Source: Siphonodentalium dalli (lineage: Eukaryota; Mollusca; Scaphopoda; Gadilida; Siphonodentaliidae). From it: a stretch of 64,000 nt of DNA. Positions 34,501-52,266 of this stretch are shown in pieces. Below the pieces are notes generated by a model that worked only from the letters and a program-made list of their open reading frames with translations, was not told the origin of the DNA and did no database searches. Numbering within the stretch: the first letter of the stretch is position 1; every line of letters starts with the position of its first letter. The stretch covers positions 51,508,760-51,572,759 of the forward strand of contig CP136069.1 in NCBI GenBank assembly GCA_032622095.1, written 5' to 3'. Made by a program: the position numbers and the translations under genes.

Positions 34501-36060
34501 ACTACAACATCATCATTATATGTTACAACAAGTTACACCCAACATCATCATTATATGTTACAACAAGGTACACTACAACATCATCATTATATGTTACAAC
34601 AAGTTACACTACAACATCATCATTATATGTTACAACAAGTTACACTACAACATCATCATTATATGTTACAACAAGTTACACCCAACATCATCATTATATG
34701 TTACAACAAGTTACACCCAACATCATCATTATATGTTACAACAAGTTACACCACAACATCATCATTATATGTTACAACAAGTTACACCCAACATCATCAT
34801 TATATGTTACAACAAGTTACACTACAACATCATCATTATATGTTACAACAAGTTACACCCAACATCATCATTATATGTTACAACAAGTTACACTACAACA
34901 TCATCATTATATGTTACAACAAGTTACACCACAACATCATCATTATATGTTACAACAAGTTACACCCAACATCATCATTATATGTTACAACAAGTTACAC
35001 CACAACATCATCATTATATGTTACAACAAGTTACACCCAACATCATCATTATATGTTACAACAAGTTACACTACAACATCATCATTATATGTTACAACAA
35101 GTTACACCCAACATCATCATTATATGTTACAACAAGTTACACTACAACATCATCATTATATGTTACAACAAGTTACACCCAACATCATCATTATATGTTA
35201 CAACAAGTTACACCACAACATCATCATTATATGTTACAACAAGTTACACTACAACATCATCATTATATGTTACAACAAGTTACACCACAACATCATCATT
35301 ATATGTTACAACAAGTTACACCCAACATCATCATTATATGTTACAACAAGTTACACTACAACATCATCATTATATGTTACAACAAGTTACACTACAACAT
35401 CATCATTATATGTTACAACAAGTTACACCCAACATCATCATTATATGTTACAACAAGGTACACTACAACATCATCATTATATGTTACAACAAGTTACACT
35501 ACAACATCATCATTATATGTTACAACAAGTTACACCACAACATCATCATTATATGTTACAACAAGTTACACCACAACATCATCATTATATGTTACAACAA
35601 GTTACACCACAACATCATCATTATATGTTACAACAAGTTACACTACAACATCATCATTATATGTTACAACAAGTTACACCCAACATCATCATTATATGTT
35701 ACAACAAGTTACACCACAACATCATCATTATATGATTCAACAAGTTACACCCAACATCATCATTATATGTTACAACAAGTTACACACCAACATCATCATT
35801 ATATGTTACAACAAGTTACACCACAACATCATCATTATATGTTACAACAAGTTACACCACAACATCATCATTATATGTTACAACAAGTTACACCACAACA
35901 TCATCATTATATGTTACAACAAGTTACACCACAACATCATCATTATATGTTACAACAAGTTACACCACAACATCATCATTATATGTTACAACAAGTTACA
36001 CTACAACATCATCATTATATGTTACAACAAGTTACACCCAACATCATCATTATATGTTAC
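31381..36060 (+). repeat. 71-bp dimer satellite domain (35 plus 36 bp)
   Basis: A 35-bp CACCCAAC monomer alternates with one or more 36-bp CACTACAAC or CACCACAAC monomers, giving a frequent 71-bp period. A further variant, CAAGGTAC in place of CAAGTTAC, recurs in this domain (near 32,459, 33,028, 33,317, 33,460, 33,602, 33,816, 34,566, 35,457 and 36,064). It is almost absent elsewhere, apart from two units near 15,016 and 15,087. The frequent 35-bp units rotate the reading frame every few monomers. Confidence 0.85.
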
Positions 36061-37199
36061 AACAAGGTACACTACAACATCATCATTATATGTTACAACA
36101 AGTTACACTACAACATCATCATTATATGTTACAACAAGTTACACCACAACATCATCATTATATGTTACAACAAGTTACACCACAACATCATCATTATATG
36201 TTACAACAAGTTACACTACAACATCATCATTATATGTTACAACAAGTTACACCACAACATCATCATTATATGTTACAACAAGTTACACCACAACATCATC
36301 ATTATATGATTCAACAAGTTACACCACAACATCATCATTATATGTTACAACAAGTTACACCACAACATCATCATTATATGTTACAACAAGTTACACCACA
36401 ACATCATCATTATATGTTACAACAAGTTACACCACAACATCATCATTATATGTTACAACAAGTTACACCACAACATCATCATTATATGTTACAACAAGTT
36501 ACACCACAACATCATCATTATATGATTCAACAAGTTACACCACAACATCATCATTATATGTTACAACAAGTTACACCACAACATCATCATTATATGTTAC
36601 AACAAGTTACACCACAACATCATCATTATATGTTACAACAAGTTACACCACAACATCATCATTATATGTTACAACAAGTTACACCACAACATCATCATTA
36701 TATGTTACAACAAGTTACACCTCAACATCATCATTATATGTTACAACAAGTTACACCACAACATCATCATTATATGTTACAACAAGTTACACCCAACATC
36801 ATCATTATATGTTACAACAAGTTACACCCCAACATCATCATTATATGTTACAACAAGTTACACCCCAACATCATCATTATATGTTACAACAAGTTACACC
36901 ACAACATCATCATTATATGTTACAACAAGTTACACCACAACATCATCATTATATGTTACAACAAGTTACACCACAACATCATCATTATATGTTACAACAA
37001 GTTACACCACAACATCATCATTATATGTTACAACAAGTTACACCACAACATCATCATTATATGTTACAACAAGTTACACCACAACATCATCATTATATGT
37101 TACAACAAGTTACACCACAACATCATCATTATATGTTACAACAAGTTACACTACAGCATCATCATTATATGTTACAACAAGTTACACCACAACATCATC

Positions 37200-40100
37200 A
37201 TTATATGTTACAACAAGTTACATCACAACATCATCATTATATGATTCAACAAGTTACACTACAACATCATCATTATATGTTACAACAAGTTACACTACAA
37301 CATCATCATTATATGTTACAACAAGTTACACCCCAACATCATCATTATATGATTCAACAAGTTACACTACAACATCATCATTATATGTTACAACAAGTTA
37401 CACCACAACATCATCATTATATGATACAACAAGTTACACCACAACATCATCATTATATGTTACAACAAGTTACACCACAACATCATCATTATATGTTACA
37501 ACAAGTTACACTACAACATCATCATTATATGTTACAACAAGTTACACCACAACATCATCATTATATGATTCAACAAGTTACACTACAACATCATCATTAT
37601 ATGTTACAACAAGTTACACTACAACATCATCATTATATGTTACAACAAGTTACACCACAACATCATCATTATATGTTACAACAAGTTACACCACAACATC
37701 ATCATTATATGATTCAACAAGTTACACTACAACATCATCATTATATGTTACAACAAGTTACACTACAACATCATCATTATATGTTACAACAAGTTACACC
37801 ACAACATCATCATTATATGATTCAACAAGTTACACTACAACATCATCATTATATGTTACAACAAGTTACACTACAACATCATCATTATATGTTACAACAA
37901 GTTACACCCCAACATCATCATTATATGATTCAACAAGTTACACTACAACATCATCATTATATGTTACAACAAGTTACACCACAACATCATCATTATATGA
38001 TACAACAAGTTACACCACAACATCATCATTATATGTTACAACAAGTTACACCACAACATCATCATTATATGTTACAACAAGTTACACTACAACATCATCA
38101 TTATATGATTCAACAAGTTACACTACAACATCATCATTATATGTTACAAAAAGTTACACTACAACATCATCATTATATGTTACAACAAGTTACATCACAA
38201 CATCATCATTATATGTTACAACAAGTTACATCACAACATCATCATTATATGATTCAACAAGTTACACTACAACATCATCATTATATGTTACAACAAGTTA
38301 CACCACAACATCATCATTATATGTTACAACAAGTTACACTACAACATCATCATTATATGTTACAACAAGTTACACCCCAACATCATCATTATATGTTACA
38401 ACAAGTTACACACCAACATCATCATTATATGATTCAACAAGTTACACTACAACATCATCATTATATGTTACAACAAGTTACACCACAACATCATCATTAT
38501 ATGATACAACAAGTTACACCACAACATCATCATTATATGTTACAACAAGTTACACCACAACATCATCATTATATGTTACAACAAGTTACACTACAACATC
38601 ATCATTATATGATTCAACAAGTTACACTACAACATCATCATTATATGTTACAACAAGTTACACTACAACATCATCATTATATGATTCAACAAGTTACACT
38701 ACAACATCATCATTATATGTTACAACAAGTTACACCACAACATCATCATTATATGTTACAACAAGTTACACTACAACATCATCATTATATGTTACAACAA
38801 GTTACACCCCAACATCATCATTATATGTTACAACAAGTTACACACCAACATCATCATTATATGATTCAACAAGTTACACTACAACATCATCATTATATGT
38901 TACAACAAGTTACACCCCAACATCATCATTATATGTTACAACAAGTTACACACCAACATCATCATTATATGTTACAACAAGTTACACACCAACATCATCA
39001 TTATATGATTCAACAAGTTACACTACAACATCATCATTATATGTTACAACAAGTTACACCACAACATCATCATTATATGTTACAACAAGTTACACACCAA
39101 CATCATCATTATATGATTCAACAAGTTACACTACAACATCATCATTATATGTTACAACAAGTTACACCACAACATCATCATTATATGTTACAACAAGTTA
39201 CACACCAACATCATCATTATATGATTCAACAAGTTACACTACAACATCATCATTATATGTTACAACAAGTTACACACCAACATCATCATTATATGATTCA
39301 ACAAGTTACACTACAACATCATCATTATATGTTACAACAAGTTACACCCCAACATCATCATTATATGTTACAACAATTTACACACCAACATCATCATTAT
39401 ATGATTCAACAAGTTACACACCAACATCATCATTATATGATTCAACAAGTTACACTACAACATCATCATTATATGTTACAACAAGTTACACTACAACATC
39501 ATCATTATATGATTCAACAAGTTACACTACAACATCATCATTATATGATTCAACAAGTTACACTACAACATCATCATTATATGTTACAACAAGTTACACT
39601 ACAACATCATCATTATATGTTACAACAAGTTACACTACAACATCATCATTATATGATTCAACAAGTTACACTACAACATCATCATTATATGATTCAACAA
39701 GTTACACTACAACATCATCATTATATGTTACAACAAGTTACACTACAACATCATCATTATATGTTACAACAAGTTACACTACAACATCATCATTATATGA
39801 TTCAACAAGTTACACTACAACATCATCATTATATGATTCAACAAGTTACACTACAACATCATCATTATATGATTCAACAAGTTACACTACAACATCATCA
39901 TTATATGATTCAACAAGTTACACTACAACATCATCATTATATGTTACAACAAGTTACACTACAACATCATCATTATATGATTCAACAAGTTACACTACAA
40001 CATCATCATTATATGATTCAACAAGTTACACTACAACATCATCATTATATGATTCAACAAGTTACACTACAACATCATCATTATATGATTCAACAAGTTA

Positions 40101-43100
40101 CACTACAACATCATCATTATATGATTCAACAAGTTACACTACAACATCATCATTATATGTTACAACAAGTTACACTACAACATCATCATTATATGTTACA
40201 ACAAGTTACACTACAACATCATCATTATATGTTACAACAAGTTACACTACAACATCATCATTATATGTTACAACAAGTTACACTACAACATCATCATTAT
40301 ATGATTCAACAAGTTACACTACAACATCATCATTATATGATTCAACAAGTTACACTACAACATCATCATTATATGTTACAACAAGTTACACTACAACATC
40401 ATCATTATATGATTCAACAAGTTACACCACAACATCATCATTATATGATTCAACAAGTTACACTACAACATCATCATTATATGTTACAACAAGTTACACT
40501 ACAACATCATCATTATATGATTCAACAAGTTACACTACAACATCATCATTATATGATTCAACAAGTTACACTACAACATCATCATTATATGTTACAACAA
40601 GTTACACTACAACATCATCATTATATGTTACAACAAGTTACACTACAACATCATCATTATATGATTCAACAAGTTACACTACAACATCATCATTATATGA
40701 TTCAACAAGTTACACTACAACATCATCATTATATGTTACAACAAGTTACACTACAACATCATCATTATATGTTACAACAAGTTACACTACAACATCATCA
40801 TTATATGATTCAACAAGTTACACTACAACATCATCATTATATGATTCAACAAGTTACACTACAACATCATCATTATATGATTCAACAAGTTACACTACAA
40901 CATCATCATTATATGATTCAACAAGTTACACTACAACATCATCATTATATGATTCAACAAGTTACACTACAACATCATCATTATATGTTACAACAAGTTA
41001 CACTACAACATCATCATTATATGTTACAACAAGTTACACTACAACATCATCATTATATGTTACAACAAGTTACACTACAACATCATCATTATATGTTACA
41101 ACAAGTTACACTACAACATCATCATTATATGATTCAACAAGTTACACTACAACATCATCATTATATGATTCAACAAGTTACACTACAACATCATCATTAT
41201 ATGTTACAACAAGTTACACTACAACATCATCATTATATGTTACAACAAGTTACACCTCAACATCATCATTATATGATTCAACAAGTTACACCACAACATC
41301 ATCATTATATGTTACAACAAGTTACACTACAACATCATCATTATATGATTCAACAAGTTACACTACAACATCATCATTATATGTTACAACAAGTTACACT
41401 ACAACATCATCATTATATGATTCAACAAGTTACACTACAACATCATCATTATATGTTACAACAAGTTACACTACAACATCATCATTATATGATTCAACAA
41501 GTTACACTACAACATCATCATTATATGATTCAACAAGTTACACTACAACATCATCATTATATGTTACAACAAGTTACACTACAACATCATCATTATATGT
41601 TACAACAAGTTACACTACAACATCATCATTATATGTTACAACAAGTTACACTACAACATCATCATTATATGTTACAACAAGTTACACTACAACATCATCA
41701 TTATATGATTCAACAAGTTACACTACAACATCATCATTATATGATTCAACAAGTTACACTACAACATCATCATTATATGATTCAACAAGTTACACTACAA
41801 CATCATCATTATATGTTACAACAAGTTACACCCAACATCATCATTATATGATTCAACAAGTTACACTACAACATCATCATTATATGATTCAACAAGTTAC
41901 ACCACAACATCATCATTATATGATACAACAAGTTACACTACAACATCATCATTATATGATTCAACAAGTTACACTACAACATCATCATTATATGTTACAA
42001 CAAGTTACACTACAACATCATCATTATATGATTCAACAAGTTACACTACAACATCATCATTATATGATTCAACAAGTTACACTACAACATCATCATTATA
42101 TGATTCAACAAGTTACACTACAACATCATCATTATATGATTCAACAAGTTACACTACAACATCATCATTATATGATTCAACAAGTTACACTACAACATCA
42201 TCATTATATGTTACAACAAGTTACACTACAACATCATCATTATATGTTACAACAAGTTACACTACAACATCATCATTATATGATTCAACAAGTTACACTA
42301 CAACATCATCATTATATGATTCAACAAGTTACACTACAACATCATCATTATATGTTACAACAAGTTACACTACAACATCATCATTATATGTTACAACAAG
42401 TTACACTACAACATCATCATTATATGATTCAACAAGTTACACTACAACATCATCATTATATGATTCAACAAGTTACACTACAACATCATCATTATATGAT
42501 TCAACAAGTTACACTACAACATCATCATTATATGTTACAACAAGTTACACTACAACATCATCATTATATGTTACAACAAGTTACACCACAACATCATCAT
42601 TATATGTTACAACAAGTTACACCACAACATCATCATTATATGTTACAACAAGTTACACCACAACATCATCATTATATGTTACAACAAGTTACACCACAAC
42701 ATCATCATTATATGTTACAACAAGTTACACCACAACATCATCATTATATGATTCAACAAGTTACACTACAACATCATCATTATATGATTCAACAAGTTAC
42801 ACTACAACATCATCATTATATGTTACAACAAGTTACACTACAACATCATCATTATATGTTACAACAAGTTACACTACAACATCATCATTATATGATTCAA
42901 CAAGTTACACTACAACATCATCATTATATGATTCAACAAGTTACACTACAACATCATCATTATATGTTACAACAAGTTACACTACAACATCATCATTATA
43001 TGATTCAACAAGTTACACTACAACATCATCATTATATGATTCAACAAGTTACACTACAACATCATCATTATATGTTACAACAAGTTACACTACAACATCA

Positions 43101-46100
43101 TCATTATATGATTCAACAAGTTACACTACAACATCATCATTATATGTTACAACAAGTTACACTACAACATCATCATTATATGATTCAACAAGTTACACCA
43201 CAACATCATCATTATATGTTACAACAAGTTACACTACAACATCATCATTATATGTTACAACAAGTTACACTACAACATCATCATTATATGATTCAACAAG
43301 TTACACTACAACATCATCATTATATGATTCAACAAGTTACACTACAACATCATCATTATATGTTACAACAAGTTACACTACAACATCATCATTATATGAT
43401 TCAACAAGTTACACTACAACATCATCATTATATGTTACAACAAGTTACACTACAACATCATCATTATATGTTACAACAAGTTACACCACAACATCATCAT
43501 TATATGTTACAACAAGTTACACTACAACATCATCATTATATGATTCAACAAGTTACACTACAACATCATCATTATATGTTACAACAAGTTACACTACAAC
43601 ATCATCATTATATGATTCAACAAGTTACACTACAACATCATCATTATATGTTACAACAAGTTACACTACAACATCATCATTATATGATTCAACAAGTTAC
43701 ACTACAACATCATCATTATATGTTACAACAAGTTACACCACAACATCATCATTATATGTTACAACAAGTTACACTACAACATCATCATTATATGTTACAA
43801 CAAGTTACACTACAACATCATCATTATATGTTACAACAAGTTACACTACAACATCATCATTATATGTTACAACAAGTTACACTACAACATCATCATTATA
43901 TGTTACAACAAGTTACACTACAACATCATCATTATATGTTACAACACGTTACACCCCAACATCATCATTATATGATTCAACAAGTTACACCACAACATCA
44001 TCATTATATGATTCAACAAGTTACACTACAACATCATCATTATATGATACAACAAGTTACACCACAACATCATCATTATATGATTCAACAAGTTACACTA
44101 CAACATCATCATTATATGTTACAACAAGTTACACTACAACATCATCATTATATGTTACAACAAATTACATCACAACATCATCATTATATGTTACAACAAG
44201 TTACACTACAACATCATCATTATATGTTACAACAAGTTACACTACAACATCATCATTATATGTTACAACAAGTTACACCACAACATCATCATTATATGTT
44301 ACAACAAGTTACACCACAACATCATCATTATATGTTACAACAAGTTACACCACAACATCATCATTATATGTTACAACAAGTTACACTACAACATCATCAT
44401 TATATGTTACAACAAGTTACACTACAACATCATCATTATATGTTACAACAAGTTACACTACAACATCATCATTATATGTTACAACAAGTTACACCTCAAC
44501 ATCATCATTATATGATTCAACAAGTTACACTACAACATCATCATTATATGATTCAACAAGTTACACTACAACATCATCATTATATGTTACAACAAGTTAC
44601 ACTACAACATCATCATTATATGTTACAACAAGTTACACTACAACATCATCATTATATGTTACAACAAGTTACACTACAACATCATCATTATATGATTCAA
44701 CAAGTTACACTACAACATCATCATTATATGTTACAACAAGTTACACTACAACATCATCATTATATGATTCAACAAGTTACACTACAACATCATCATTATA
44801 TGATTCAACAAGTTACACTACAACATCATCATTATATGATTCAACAAGTTACACTACAACATCATCATTATATGTTACAACAAGTTACACTACAACATCA
44901 TCATTATATGATTCAACAAGTTACACTACAACATCATCATTATATGATTCAACAAGTTACACCCCAACATCATCATTATATGTTACAACAAGTTACACTA
45001 CAACATCATCATTATATGTTACAACAAGTTACACTACAACATCATCATTATATGATTCAACAAGTTACACCACAACATCATCATTATATGATTCAACAAG
45101 TTACACTACAACATCATCATTATATGATTCAACAAGTTACACTACAACATCATCATTATATGATTCAACAAGTTACACTACAACATCATCATTATATGTT
45201 ACAACAAGTTACACTACAACATCATCATTATATGTTACAACAAGTTACACTACAACATCATCATTATATGATTCAACAAGTTACACTACAACATCATCAT
45301 TATATGATTCAACAAGTTACACTACAACATCATCATTATATGTTACAACAAGTTACACTACAACATCATCATTATATGATACAACAAGTTACATCACAAC
45401 ATCATCATTATATGTTACAACAAGTTACACCCCAACATCATCATTATATGTTACAACAAGTTACATCACAACATCATCATTATATGTTACAACAAGTTAC
45501 ACTACAACATCATCATTATATGATTCAACAAGTTACACTACAACATCATCATTATATGATTCAACAAGTTACACTACAACATCATCATTATATGTTACAA
45601 CAAGTTACACTACAACATCATCATTATATGATTCAACAAGTTACACTACAACATCATCATTATATGTTACAACAAGTTACACTACAACATCATCATTATA
45701 TGTTACAACAAGTTACACCACAACATCATCATTATATGTTACAACAAGTTACACTACAACATCATCATTATATGATTCAACAAGTTACACTACAACATCA
45801 TCATTATATGTTACAACAAGTTACACTACAACATCATCATTATATGTTACAACAAGTTACACCACAACATCATCATTATATGATTCAACAAGTTACACTA
45901 CAACATCATCATTATATGATTCAACAAGTTACACTACAACATCATCATTATATGTTACAACAAGTTACACTACAACATCATCATTATATGATTCAACAAG
46001 TTACACCACAACATCATCATTATATGTTACAACAAGTTACACACCAACATCATCATTATATGATTCAACAAGTTACACCACAACATCATCATTATATGTT

Positions 46101-49100
46101 ACAACAAGTTACACTACAACATCATCATTATATGATTCAACAAGTTACACTACAACATCATCATTATATGTTACAACAAGTTACACTACAACATCATCAT
46201 TATATGTTACAACAAATTACATCACAACATCATCATTATATGTTACAACAAGTTACACTACAACATCATCATTATATGTTACAACAAGTTACACTACAAC
46301 ATCATCATTATATGTTACAACAAGTTACACCACAACATCATCATTATATGTTACAACAAGTTACACCACAACATCATCATTATATGTTACAACAAGTTAC
46401 ACCACAACATCATCATTATATGTTACAACAAGTTACACTACAACATCATCATTATATGTTACAACAAGTTACACTACAACATCATCATTATATGTTACAA
46501 CAAGTTACACTACAACATCATCATTATATGTTACAACAAGTTACACCTCAACATCATCATTATATGATTCAACAAGTTACACTACAACATCATCATTATA
46601 TGATTCAACAAGTTACACTACAACATCATCATTATATGTTACAACAAGTTACACTACAACATCATCATTATATGTTACAACAAGTTACACCACAACATCA
46701 TCATTATATGTTACAACAAGTTACACCACAACATCATCATTATATGTTACAACAAGTTACACCACAACATCATCATTATATGTTACAACAAGTTACACTA
46801 CAACATCATCATTATATGTTACAACAAGTTACACTACAACATCATCATTATATGATTCAACAAGTTACACTACAACATCATCATTATATGTTACAACAAG
46901 TTACACTACAACATCATCATTATATGATTCAACAAGTTACACTACAACATCATCATTATATGTTACAACAAGTTACACTACAACATCATCATTATATGTT
47001 ACAACAAATTACATCACAACATCATCATTATATGTTACAACAAGTTACACTACAACATCATCATTATATGTTACAACAAGTTACACCCCAACATCATCAT
47101 TATATGATACAACAAGTTACATCACAACATCATCATTATATGTTACAACAAGTTACATCACAACATCATCATTATATGTTACAACAAGTTACACCACAAC
47201 ATCATCATTATATGTTACAACAAGTTACACTACAACATCATCATTATATGTTACAACAAGTTACACTACAACATCATCATTATATGTTACAACAAGTTAC
47301 ACCACAACATCATCATTATATGATTCAACAAGTTACACCACAACATCATCATTATATGATTCAACAAGTTACACCACAACATCATCATTATATGTTACAA
47401 CAAGTTACATCACAACATCATCATTATATGTTACAACAAGTTACACCACAACATCATCATTATATGTTACAACAAGTTACACTACAACATCATCATTATA
47501 TGATTCAACAAGTTACACTACAACATCATCATTATATGTTACAACAAGTTACACCACAACATCATCATTATATGTTACAACAAGTTACATCACAACATCA
47601 TCATTATATGTTACAACAAGTTACACCACAACATCATCATTATATGTTACAACAAGTTACACTACAACATCATCATTATATGATTCAACAAGTTACACCA
47701 CAACATCATCATTATATGTTACAACAAGTTACATCACAACATCATCATTATATGTTACAACAAGTTACATCACAACATCATCATTATATGTTACAACAAG
47801 TTACATCACAACATCATCATTATATGTTACAACAAGTTACATCACAACATCATCATTATATGTTACAACAAGTTACACCACAACATCATCATTATATGTT
47901 ACAACAAGTTACACTACAACATCATCATTATATGATTCAACAAGTTACACCACAACATCATCATTATATGTTACAACAAGTTACATCACAACATCATCAT
48001 TATATGTTACAACAAGTTACATCACAACATCATCATTATATGTTACAACAAGTTACACCACAACATCATCATTATATGTTACAACAAGTTACACTACAAC
48101 ATCATCATTATATGATTCAACAAGTTACACCACAACATCATCATTATATGTTACAACAAGTTACATCACAACATCATCATTATATGTTACAACAAGTTAC
48201 ATCACAACATCATCATTATATGTTACAACAAGTTACACCACAACATCATCATTATATGTTACAACAAGTTACACTACAACATCATCATTATATGATTCAA
48301 CAAGTTACACCACAACATCATCATTATATGTTACAACAAGTTACATCACAACATCATCATTATATGTTACAACAAGTTACATCACAACATCATCATTATA
48401 TGTTACAACAAGTTACACCACAACATCATCATTATATGTTACAACAAGTTACACTACAACATCATCATTATATGATTCAACAAGTTACACCACAACATCA
48501 TCATTATATGTTACAACAAGTTACATCACAACATCATCATTATATGTTACAACAAGTTACACCACAACATCATCATTATATGTTACAACAAGTTACACTA
48601 CAACATCATCATTATATGATTCAACAAGTTACATCACAACATCATCATTATATGTTACAACAAGTTACACCACAACATCATCATTATATGTTACAACAAG
48701 TTACACTACAACATCATCATTATATGTTACAACAAGTTACACCACAACATCATCATTATATGATTCAACAAGTTACATCACAACATCATCATTATATGTT
48801 ACAACAAGTTACATCACAACATCATCATTATATGTTACAACAAGTTACACCACAACATCATCATTATATGTTACAACAAGTTACACTACAACATCATCAT
48901 TATATGTTACAACAAGTTACACTACAACATCATCATTATATGTTACAACAAGTTACACTACAACATCATCATTATATGTTACAACAAGTTACACACCAAC
49001 ATCATCATTATATGTTACAACAAGTTACACTACAACATCATCATTATATGTTACAACAAGTTACACTACAACATCATCATTATATGTTACAACAAGTTAC

Positions 49101-49500
49101 ACACCAACATCATCATTATATGTTACAACAAGTTACACCACAACATCATCATTATATGTTACAACAAGTTACACCACAACATCATCATTATATGTTACAA
49201 CAAGTTACATCCCAACATCATCATTATATGTTACAACAAGTTACACTACAACATCATCATTATATGTTACAACAAGTTACACTACAACATCATCATTATA
49301 TGTTACAACAAGTTACACTACAACATCATCATTATATGTTACAACAAGTTACACTACAACATCATCATTATATGTTACAACAAGTTACACTACAACATCA
49401 TCATTATATGTTACAACAAGTTACACTACAACATCATCATTATATGTTACAACAAGTTACACTACAACATCATCATTATATGATACAACAAGTTACACTA
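37200..49500 (+). repeat. Satellite domain rich in CACTACAAC monomers
   Basis: CACTACAAC monomers, with GTTACAAC or GATTCAAC, dominate. The stretch 39,470-42,570 is almost pure. Frame changes are rare; the only clear 35-bp unit is near 41,829. A marker monomer CAAATTACATCAC occurs near 44,162, 46,214 and 47,006. About 14 monomers after the first two markers have the same variant order, at an offset of 2,052 bp (57 monomers). Confidence 0.8.
47771..48561 (+). repeat. Perfect 180-bp higher-order repeat, 4.4 copies
   Basis: Over 791 bp the sequence repeats exactly every 180 bp. The five-monomer unit is GATTC plus CACCACAAC, GTTAC plus CATCACAAC (twice), GTTAC plus CACCACAAC, and GTTAC plus CACTACAAC. 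Comparing positions 180 bp apart shows no mismatch between the break at 47,770 (T against C) and that at 48,562 (C against T). This is the most uniform long-period repeat seen in the window, so probably the youngest local amplification. Confidence 0.9.
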
Positions 49501-52266
49501 CAACATCATCATTATATGTTACAACAAGTTACACACCAACATCATCATTATATGTTACAACAAGTTACACACCAACATCATCATTATATGTTACAACAAG
49601 TTACACACCAACATCATCATTATATGATACAACAAGTTACACCACAACATCATCATTATATGTTACAACAAGTTACACCCCAACATCGTCATTATATGTT
49701 ACAACAAGTTACACACCAACATCATCATTATATGTTACAACAAGTTACACCCCAACATCATCATTATATGTTACAACAAGTTACACTACAACATCATCAT
49801 TATATGATACAACAAGTTACACCCCAACATCATCATTATATGTTACAACAAGTTACACACCAACATCATCATTATATGTTACAACAAGTTACACCCCAAC
49901 ATCATCATTATATGTTACAACAAGTTACATCCCAACATCATCATTATATGTTACAACAAGTTACACCACAACATCATCATTATATGTTACAACAAGTTAC
50001 ATCACAACATCATCATTATATGTTACAACAAGTTACACACCAACATCATCATTATATGTTACAACAAGTTACATCACAACATCATCATTATATGTTACAA
50101 CAAGTTACATCACAACATCATCATTATATGTTACAACAAGTTACATCCCAACATCATCATTATATGTTACAACAAGTTACACCACAACATCATCATTATA
50201 TGTTACAACAAGTTACACCCAACATCATCATTATATGTTACAACAAGTTACACCACAACATCATCATTATATGTTACAACAAGTTACACCACAACATCAT
50301 CATTATATGATTCAACAAGTTACACACCAACATCATCATTATATGTTACAACAAGTTACACCACAACATCATCATTATATGATTCAACAAGTTACACCCC
50401 AACATCATCATTATATGTTACAACAAGTTACATCCCAACATCATCATTATATGATACAACAAGTTACACTACAACATCATCATTATATGTTACAACAAGT
50501 TACACCCCAACATCATCATTATATGATTCAACAAGTTACACCCCAACATCATCATTATATGATTCAACAAGTTACACCACAACATCATCATTATATGTTA
50601 CAACAAGTTACATCCCAACATCATCATTATATGTTACAACAAGTTACACCCCAACATCATCATTATATGATTCAACAAGTTACACCACAACATCATCATT
50701 ATATGATTCAACAAGTTACACCACAACATCATCATTATATGTTACAACAAGTTACACCACAACATCATCATTATATGTTACAACAAGTTACACCCCAACA
50801 TCATCATTATATGATTCAACAAGTTACACCACAACATCATCATTATATGATACAACAAGTTACACCACAACATCATCATTATATGTTACAACAAGTTACA
50901 CCACAACATCATCATTATATGTTACAACAAGTTACACCACAACATCATCATTATATGATCCAACAAGTTACACCACAACATCATCATTATATGTTACAAC
51001 AAGTTACACCCCAACATCATCATTATATGATTCAACAAGTTACACCACAACATCATCATTATATGTTACAACAAGTTACATCCCAACATCATCATTATAT
51101 GTTACAACAAGTTACACCACAACATCATCATTATATGTTACAACACGTTACACCCCAACATCATCATTATATGTTACAACAAGTTACACACCAACATCAT
51201 CATTATATGATTCAACAAGTTACACCCCAACATCATCATTATATGTTACAACAAGTTACACCCAACATCATCATTATATGATTCAACAAGTTACACCCCA
51301 ACATCATCATTATATGTTACAACAAGTTACACCACAACATCATCATTATATGTTACAACAAGTTACACCACAACATCATCATTATATGTTACAACAAGTT
51401 ACACCCCAACATCATCATTATATGATACAACAAGTTACACCCCAACATCATCATTATATGTTACAACAAGTTACACCCCAACATCATCATTATATGTTAC
51501 AACAAGTTACACCACAACATCATCATTATATGTTACAACAAGTTACATCCCAACATCATCATTATATGTTACAACAAGTTACACACCAACATCATCATTA
51601 TATGATACAACAAGTTACACCCCAACATCATCATTATATGTTACAACAAGTTACATCCCAACATCATCATTATATGTTACATCAAGTTACACCACAACAT
51701 CATCATTATATGTTACAACAAGTTACACCACAACATCATCATTCTATGATTCAACAAGTTACACACCAACATCATCATTATATGATTCAACAAGTTACAC
51801 CTCAACATCATCATTATATGATTCAACAAGTTACACCCCAACATCATCATTATATGTTACAACAAGTTACACACCAACATCATCATTATATGATTCAACA
51901 AGTTACACCCAACATCATCATTATATGATTCAACAAGTTACATCCCAACATCATCATTATATGTTACAACAAGTTACACACCAACATCATCATTATATGA
52001 TTCAACAAGTTACACCCCAACATCATCATTATATGTTACAACAAGTTACACACCAACATCATCATTATATGATTCAACAAGTTACACCACAACATCATCA
52101 TTATATGATTCAACAAGTTACACACCAACATCATCATTATATGATTCAACAAGTTACACCCCAACATCATCATTATATGTTACAACAAGTTACACACCAA
52201 CATCATCATTATATGATTCAACAAGTTACATCCCAGCATCATCATTATATGATTCAACAAGTTACA

